From Plazaster borealis (taxonomy: Eukaryota > Echinodermata > Asteroidea > Forcipulatida > Labidiasteridae): DNA of 64,000 bases. The DNA lies in NCBI GenBank assembly GCA_021014325.1, contig CM037462.1, forward strand, positions 11,018,501-11,082,500, read 5' to 3'. The position numbers and the translations under genes are program-made. Positions within the stretch are counted from its first letter, which is position 1. The number at the start of each line of letters is the position of its first letter. The notes under the pieces were generated by a model. That model saw nothing but the letters and a program-made list of their open reading frames with translations. It was not told where the DNA came from and ran no database searches. Of this stretch, positions 58,474-64,000 are shown piece after piece.

Positions 58474-58615
58474 ATAGACCCCTTGCATAGACTGCCATCG
58501 CCGAGGTCAACTAAAGGAAACATGCGTGGCATCATTCTCAGCCAATGGTAGGCCTTCCTCTGAACTCAGTGAGGGCGCTGTTTGAGCTTGTGACGTCGAA
58601 ACGCAAGGGGTCAAT
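58474..58615. mobile_element. MITE, family D, copy 2
   Basis: ATAGACCCCTTGCATAGAC on the left is mirrored by ACGCAAGGGGTCAAT. The interior CAGCCAATGGTAGG, ACTCAGTGAGGGCGC and CTTGTGACGTC matches 8302-8419. Confidence 0.75.
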
Positions 58616-59184
58616 TATCATCATCAAAATGTAACATACAACATGACTAATTTAAAAAGTCACATCCGATCATCTAAACATCACTGCCGGATTAAGACAA
58701 AGGCTGGGGGGGTCAGATAAACTTCGTAAAATGAGATTGTCCAACTTTGCAGACAATTCATTAAAAAAGGTGTCTAGAATCTGTCCCTATGGATTCCAGA
58801 GGAAAACAAGCTAAGAAGGAGGGGAAAGTCCCCTTTTTCAATTGATTTATGTAATGATGTAAAAACCTTGCTCTGCCAACCTTCTTTCTGACTGAATGGC
58901 GACACCCTGTTCAAAGCAAAACCTCAATACCTTTAAATTTCTCCTTGCACCCTCTTTTTTGTACAAAACCAAGACCTGCCCCTCTAATTCATTAACTGTG
59001 GGTAAAAAAGGAAGTCAAGCTCAAAATGCTGTGTGATTCTAAACAAAGTATTACAGGAATCTATAAAAATGTCATAGGCCTACAGTCTGGTGCCTTTGAA
59101 GATGTGACTTACTTCATGTGTATTCTTACTGTGCATATAAGGGTACTGGACTACAAATAGAGTACAGATTTATCTTTGAATAAT
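58616..59184. other. Unassigned sequence
   Basis: No exon or repeat boundary is recognised. Confidence 0.35.
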
Positions 59185-59420
59185 GCCGTGTCCAAATCAA
59201 GTGACTCTGGCTTATGGCTATGGCTGTTGTTGGCAGCGCCGACAGTGTTGAATAGTATAGGCCTTTAGCCATAGCCACTGCCGAAGCCGTCAAGTCGGAC
59301 CACGGCCTATGACTGTGTTCAAATTGACAGTTTGGACTGTGGCTATGGCTAATCGCTTGTTTTTTACCATTATAGCCGCAGTCACAGCTGCAGCCATAGC
59401 CACTCTGTCTGAACACGGGC
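59185..59420. mobile_element. Foldback MITE rich in GGCTATGGC motifs
   Basis: GCCGTGTCCAAATCAAGTG at the left pairs imperfectly with CTCTGTCTGAACACGGGC at the right. Alternating GGCTATGGCT and AGCCATAGCC phrases between them (59218, 59268, 59341, 59390) make the whole segment self-complementary. AAT occurs on both sides, compatible with a 3-bp duplication. Confidence 0.7.
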
Positions 59421-59970
59421 AATCACCGTCACACAAAAAACTATCAAAGATACATGGGTTAAATAGTCACTAAAAAATTTGTCCTAACTACACCTTTTGA
59501 GTTAAACCATGTAAAGTCATCCTTTACATGTGTAACATAAAAGAAAAACATAACATACTTTTTCATAACAATATAATATATACACATATTTTTTATATAA
59601 AACATATGAATCAAATATATAACTACATCATCTCATAAACACTTCATAAATTAACTGCATAAAAATGGCGGCCACAGCTAGTTGTATTTGTACATCAAAA
59701 AAGTGACCTCCACTCCAATTCTACCCCCTTTATTCAAATTCAAATAAAAACGGCAGGAAAAGGGGGTCTTGATTATTATAATTTAAGATTAATGTAATTT
59801 CTGCCTCTCTGTTTCAATAGTGTGGGTGTTTCTTCTTCGATCCCGGTTAAATCTCGACCATCATCGGAGCCCAACAGTTTGGGATGTTGAGGGACTTTAC
59901 CAAATGGTGTTGGATTTTGTTAGATTGAGAAGGGGGATTCCTAGTAAATCACTCAAGGGGGTTGGGGTTA

Positions 59971-60196
59971 AAGGGGGACTGTTGTCATGATCATAGCAGG
60001 CCTGTAACTATACATGGAATTACGAACTCTAACCTAGTAACTGAACGCGCGCTGGCCGTCAAATCGCAATCGGCGCCATCAATATTACACTATGATGTAA
60101 CGCTCAGCGCGTGTGAGCACATGCAGTAACTGGGTTAGAGTTCATAGTTCCATGTACAGTCACAGGCCTGCTATGATCATGACAACAGTCCCCCTT
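59971..60196. mobile_element. Long-TIR foldback MITE, TA target
   Basis: AAGGGGGACTGTTGTCATG and the following ~85 bases on the left are mirrored on the right through CATGACAACAGTCCCCCTT. TA lies on both sides (59969-59970 and 60197-60198). The short centre includes GCGCGCTGG and CAGCGCGTG. Arms are roughly 90 percent identical, so this is a relatively young Tc1/mariner-style MITE. Confidence 0.85.
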
Positions 60197-60469
60197 TATA
60201 CTGCCATAGAAACTAGAAAGTTGCTCCCTTTGTCGACTTTCAAGTAAATTGGCTGTTCCTGCAAACAGCTGCATGACAGAGTGGGAACTGTTTCCTTTGA
60301 TTGTAAATTTTTTTTCCAATCATTAAATGTGTAATACTTGATGGAGTTGGTGACAATATGGCTCCTACTTCATAGGCTGGTGAGCAGAAAATATCCCGAA
60401 AACCTCACAGATGTAATAATTGCCTCGTTGATAAAGAATGTTATTGTAAGAAAAAGGAAAAATAGTAGT

Positions 60470-60650
60470 GGTATAAAACACTTTTAGGAGAAGTGTTGGT
60501 TCTGAGAAGTCGCGGTGTGGTCAGTAACCTTTTGAACAGTATACCCTGCTCGTCTTCAGGAAGAATGCAGAGTAGAGCAGAGTATACTGTTTGAAAAGTC
60601 GAGACCACACCGGTTCTTCTCAGAGCTAACACTTCTCCCAACAGACTTTT
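60470..60650. mobile_element. Foldback MITE with GGAGAAGTGTT arms
   Basis: AGGAGAAGTGTTGGTTCTGAG on the left pairs with CTCAGAGCTAACACTTCTCC on the right. CGGTGTGGTC pairs with GACCACACCG, and AACAGTATACCCTGCTC with GAGCAGAGTATACTGTT. Outer boundaries are approximate. Confidence 0.75.
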
Positions 60651-60734
60651 CTACATGGTGGTACCTGCAAACTTTACGAATACAGTTTTTCTTATGATAC
60701 ACACCATGCAAGGTTTCAAACATCACTTAATGTT

Positions 60735-60910
60735 GTTGTAGTTTTCACCCTTACACCAATGTTTAATAAGCACTGTATACCAAATGCTTTGGGAGCCCTG
60801 GAAAAAAAAGAAGAAAAAAAATCAACAAATCCAAATGCTACTCAGGTGAGATGTGAACCCACGACCCCTACATTTCTACTTGACTGCTTCTGTTTCGCTA
60901 GGATACTTAT
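60735..60910 (-). mobile_element. tRNA-derived SINE, family 4
   Basis: On the minus strand the head region is at about 60905. The B box GTGGGTTCACATCTC is at 60860-60846, then an A/T-rich linker, then CAGTGCTTATTAAACATTGG with AAGGGTG at the tail (to 60735). It is a degenerate copy. Confidence 0.5.
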
Positions 60911-61453
60911 GCAAGTATGTTGTGTTGTCATTTAGCCCTTGCGAAAGACTCTTCTGCAACAGCTAAATCTATTTTCTCAAACAAAGAAAAAAAGCAACTC
61001 CACAGCTTGGCATCCTGCCATGGCATTAATTTCCATAATTCACTAGCGCAGGGGCCAGACTAATTCCTCCCAGCCTCTTTATGAGATCCACTGGATTAGT
61101 GTGGATGAAAGAAACTCAAAGACACGTGAAGAATGATGAAAATCCATAGGGGGGGCTTTCAAAACTAAATTCAAAGCAGAAACCATTCTTGGATCCTAAA
61201 CCCTCTTAAGATTCAATTCTTTCTGTTTCTCCCTTTTATGTACAAAAATATCTGATCTCAACAATTCTGGTTCCTCCGAATGCATCTGCGATATTTACAA
61301 GAGAGTTAAGGATGTACAGTCTAAAGCAGCTATCATCGGTTACGTTATCTACAATTAATTTGTTAAATTTTGACTATAATTTCAGTGTATTCAGATTTAA
61401 GTATTCTTTTACGCAGGAGTTAATTGATCAATAGCAATAAGTCTGTGCACAAC
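60911..61453. other. Unassigned sequence
   Basis: No exon or clear repeat is seen. Confidence 0.35.
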
Positions 61454-61692
61454 AGACAGTTTCCACTTACGTCATCACAGTGTTAAGTCGGCTATCTTTA
61501 CGGGCAATAATCATAATTTTGTTGAATGCACAACCATGCATTTAGCATGTATACTGCAACGTTTTTTATCAAATTCCTTGCATGATTTGTTGGCGAACCA
61601 CTTGGCCGTGCAGCAAAATCAGAGCGCTTGAGGCAAGCTCAGAGTCGAAACCCAAGTTGCCCTTAAAGATGGCGTCTATTGGGAACTATCTA
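61454..61692. mobile_element. MITE, family H, copy 1
   Basis: AGACAGTTTCCACTTACGTC at the left is an imperfect mirror of GATGGCGTCTATTGGGAACT at the right. The inner GGCTATCTTTACGGGCAAT pairs with TTGCCCTTAAAGATGGCG. The second copy, at 62061-62266, is in the same orientation. Confidence 0.75.
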
Positions 61693-61727
61693 TAACCAAA
61701 TGTTCCTGATGGTTTTTATTCTCCACA

Positions 61728-61906
61728 ATGGACCTTTATCATGGTGCGGCCATCTTGATTTCCTCACATTCAAATCAATGTAACCGAACCGAGGCTGGAA
61801 GTAGAAATAGTCTGGTTCCCTTTTGTACAATGAATGCTATTATTCATTGCTGGTATTGGATACAAGGAACATGACCAAGATGGAGGCAGCATGATAAAGG
61901 TCTATA
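61728..61906. mobile_element. MITE, family B, full copy
   Basis: ATGGACCTTTATCATGGTGC at the left mirrors GCATGATAAAGGTCTATA at the right. GGCCATCTTGATTTCC pairs with ACCAAGATGGAGGC. It has a GAGGCTGGAAG core shared with 1502-1680. The open frame at 61834-62037 starts inside it and is not coding. Confidence 0.75.
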
Positions 61907-62060
61907 GACTGTGCAAGTCTGGCGCGTACTCAAACATATTTTATTTAGATTATTGGCAGTTCACATACATTGTGTTAACACGTGAAGGAGCCAAAGGCCT
62001 TGTCCAAATTGGCGGCTACTGCTGCGGCTGTTGCTAAGGGTGTTGCTATGGGCGTCCTAT

Positions 62061-62266
62061 TGATAATTCCCACTTGACATCACACAGAATAAAGTCAGCC
62101 ATCTTTACCGGCAATGATAAAACATTTTTGATCTCACAACTTTGCGTTTTGCCCAACACGCCGAAGTTTGGCTAAACTCCTTGCACAATTGGACGGTGAA
62201 CCGCTTGGCTGCGTAGAAGAAAAAAACAAGTTGCCCGGAAAGATGGCGTCTATCGGGAACTATCTA
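62061..62266. mobile_element. MITE, family H, copy 2
   Basis: TGATAATTCCCACTTGACATC at the left; AAAGATGGCGTCTATCGGG and AACTATCTA at the right. The interior CCGCTTGGCTGCG corresponds to CCACTTGGCCGTG in copy 1. Confidence 0.75.
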
Positions 62267-62332
62267 CTCTTCAATGCCTATTTACGAGATGGTCAAGCCA
62301 AGCCACAGCCACATTTAAGTACAGTCTATACA

Positions 62333-62513
62333 GGGGGCTAACTTTATAGAGCTGGCAAGCACACAAATTTGCTGAATGCAGAAAAAATCTTGCTTAGCAG
62401 AAAAAAAAGTACCAGCCAAAATAGCCAGAATATTGTCTGTGGCTGGTACCCTGCCAATTCTGCTCAGTGGACAAACTTACAAAGCAACGCTGCCCAGCAG
62501 CTCTATGAAAATT
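62333..62513. mobile_element. MITE, family A, diverged
   Basis: GGGGGCTAACTTTATAGAGC at the left and CAGCAGCTCTATGAAAATTTC at the right. The middle GTACCAGCCAAAATAG..GGCTGGTACC is mirror-like. Most diverged of the six copies. Confidence 0.65.
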
Positions 62514-63107
62514 TCAGGTAATAACTTTATCATAAAATAATAAATCTCTTACACCTCCATTGCGGGGCAAAAGCTTTTGTGTTTTCATGAACACTGGAAG
62601 CAAAATTATTACCGATTCTTACTCTAAAATACTCATCTTCACAGTAAAGTCAGGCTTTTCAATACTTTAGTGTAGCAGTTTTTCACATTTTGCTTCTAAG
62701 AATTTAGAACAAGCATTGATAATTGTTTATCACTTTGTTCTCAGACCAGTCGATATATCTTTGGCGTGTTAATCAAATCCAATGTAAATGTTACATTTAC
62801 TGATAGTATTCCAGTAAATTATTTTGACCAAACGTATCAAGTTGATCACTATTCATTACAGTGGTACGGTTTGAGATTAAAATGAAGACAAACCGGGGAG
62901 ATATAAAGTTGTAATATGTGTATATTTTATATCCTAAAAACGTCCCCAATTTATCACAGTCCTCTGATTTACATCATCATCTCGATGTGCAGACTCTTAA
63001 GACTGGAATGGAGCAAAAATGGTTTGGGAATTACGGCTCCCAAGTGAAAAACTGAAGGTTTGCGGAGACCTGGTGCGATGAAATCTCTCTCTTGTTAAGC
63101 AGCAGTA
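62514..63107. other. Unassigned AT-rich sequence
   Basis: No exon or clear repeat is seen. Confidence 0.35.
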
Positions 63108-63435
63108 GTTCTGGAAAGAGCCGGTTCTGGAAAGAGCCGGTTCTGGAAAGAGCCAGTTCTGGAATGAGCCGGTTCTGGAAAGAGCCGGTTCTGAAAAGAG
63201 CCGGTTCTGAAAAGAGCCGGTTCTGTAAGTCGGTTCTGGAAAGAGCTGGTTCTGGAAACAGCCGGTTCTGGAAAGAGCCGGTTCTGAAAAGAGCCGGTTC
63301 TGGAAACAGCCGGTTCTGTAAGCCGGTTCTGGAAAGAGCTGGTTCTGGAAACAGCCGGTTCTGGAAAGAGCCGGTTCTGTAAGCCGGTTCTGGAAAGAGC
63401 TGGTTCTGAAAAGCGCCGGTTCTGGAAAGAGCCGG
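63108..63435. repeat. 16-bp minisatellite (TTCTGGAAAGAGCCGG), ~21 units
   Basis: A near-continuous array of a 16-bp unit with point variants (AAAAGAG, AAACAG, GAGCTGG). Three 13-bp short units containing TTCTGTAAG at 63221, 63314 and 63375 mark a higher-order period (93 then 61 bp). Because 16 is not divisible by 3, each frame cycles through the same 48-bp superperiod, which explains the long open frames on both strands. Confidence 0.95.
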
Positions 63436-64000
63436 CGGTGCAACACTTTGCTGTTTTAATCAGCATGTTCATCTTCTAGGGGGGAAAAAACGTCATCGCC
63501 CTCGACCTAAACTGTACGTTGGATGATTGGGCGAATTGAGTGAAAGGTCTACAAGGATCTCCATTTTTGCAAAGGTGAAAAAAACCCAGTCTAGTTGTTA
63601 TCATCAAGGAAGGAAAAAGCCACAACCTTAGCTTTGTGAAGATTGATGTAGAATTTCAAGGCAGTTGTGAAAGGTGATGTTGTTCTGATGTTAGCTCTCG
63701 GACAGGTATTTACCTAGAGCAGAAAAGACAACAAAAGACAAATAAGTCATCAATTGAAATAAATCACAGAGTACCTTGATCAAAATGTTCCGCTAGTAAA
63801 CACTTTTTTTCCCAAATCAAGATAGCTCCCGACTCCATCACATTCCCTTGAGGCTATGTCAGGGGTTAAATTTGAAGGGGGAGGGGGGAAACTCCACAAG
63901 ACTGAGGGCTCAAACTTTTTACTACACCAGAATTTCCTTTACAACACCGGAATCAAAATATGAAAACAAAATAACTATTCACAGTTCAACATTATAAACT
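63436..64000. other. Unassigned sequence to window end
   Basis: No exon or clear repeat is seen. A minor G-rich phrase occurs at about 63880-63890. Confidence 0.35.

Noticed and set aside
63092..63472. Three long repetitive open frames (96-149 codons)
   Set aside because: They arise from the 16-bp minisatellite, whose 48-bp supercycle lacks stops in several frames. No start context, splice sites or non-repeat coding sequence supports a gene.

Overview
This is a eukaryotic, AT-rich, gene-poor stretch of animal DNA. It has no operons, Shine-Dalgarno sites or dense ORFs. It does have spliced-type exons with consensus donors, many tRNA-derived SINEs, many short terminal-inverted-repeat elements (MITEs), microsatellites and one LINE. 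The repeat families look like those I associate with echinoderm genomes, most likely a sea star. That assignment is from memory of repeat style, not from a search.

Host coding content is very sparse. Two convincing protein-coding exons lie on the minus strand. One is at 48413-48794: ATG preceded by an in-frame stop, and a GTAAGTG donor. The other is at 26428-26752: ATG preceded by an in-frame stop, and a GTGGGT donor. Both begin with their own start codon, encode low-complexity Ser-rich N-termini, and stop at a donor after the first base of a codon (phase 1). The simplest reading is that they are alternative first coding exons of one minus-strand gene whose shared body lies to the left of the window. 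A GTAAGTTT donor at 50939 may end a 5' untranslated exon feeding the 48.8 kb exon. If so, most of 1-51000 is intron. I do not recognise the protein.

The largest ORF is mobile: a 5'-truncated non-LTR retrotransposon (about 21.95-24.77 kb, plus strand). It has an intact reverse transcriptase reading frame (YADD, DLKKAFD, GVPQGS) but a broken endonuclease-to-RT linker (frameshift plus a stop).

The rest is a mosaic of repeats. Five tRNA-headed SINE families are visible, some nested. Several MITE families can be delimited by their target-site duplications: 9-bp (Mutator-like, 1.9 and 3.3 kb), 6-bp (2.6 and 35.8 kb), 5-bp (55.2 kb), TTAA (6.7, 20.9, 39.1, 53.3 and 54.8 kb) and TA (35.0 and 60.0 kb). 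Other tandem arrays include 28-bp x3 at the left edge, 45-bp x3 at 0.9 kb, a 222-bp duplication at 10.9 kb, a 219-bp (ATA)n tract at 18.0 kb, a three-unit ~180-bp array at 20.2 kb and a 16-bp minisatellite at 63.1 kb. Long G-runs of 11-19 nt recur. The most CpG-rich sequence lies at about 51.1-51.3 and 52.7-52.9 kb, next to the inferred 5' end of the gene.
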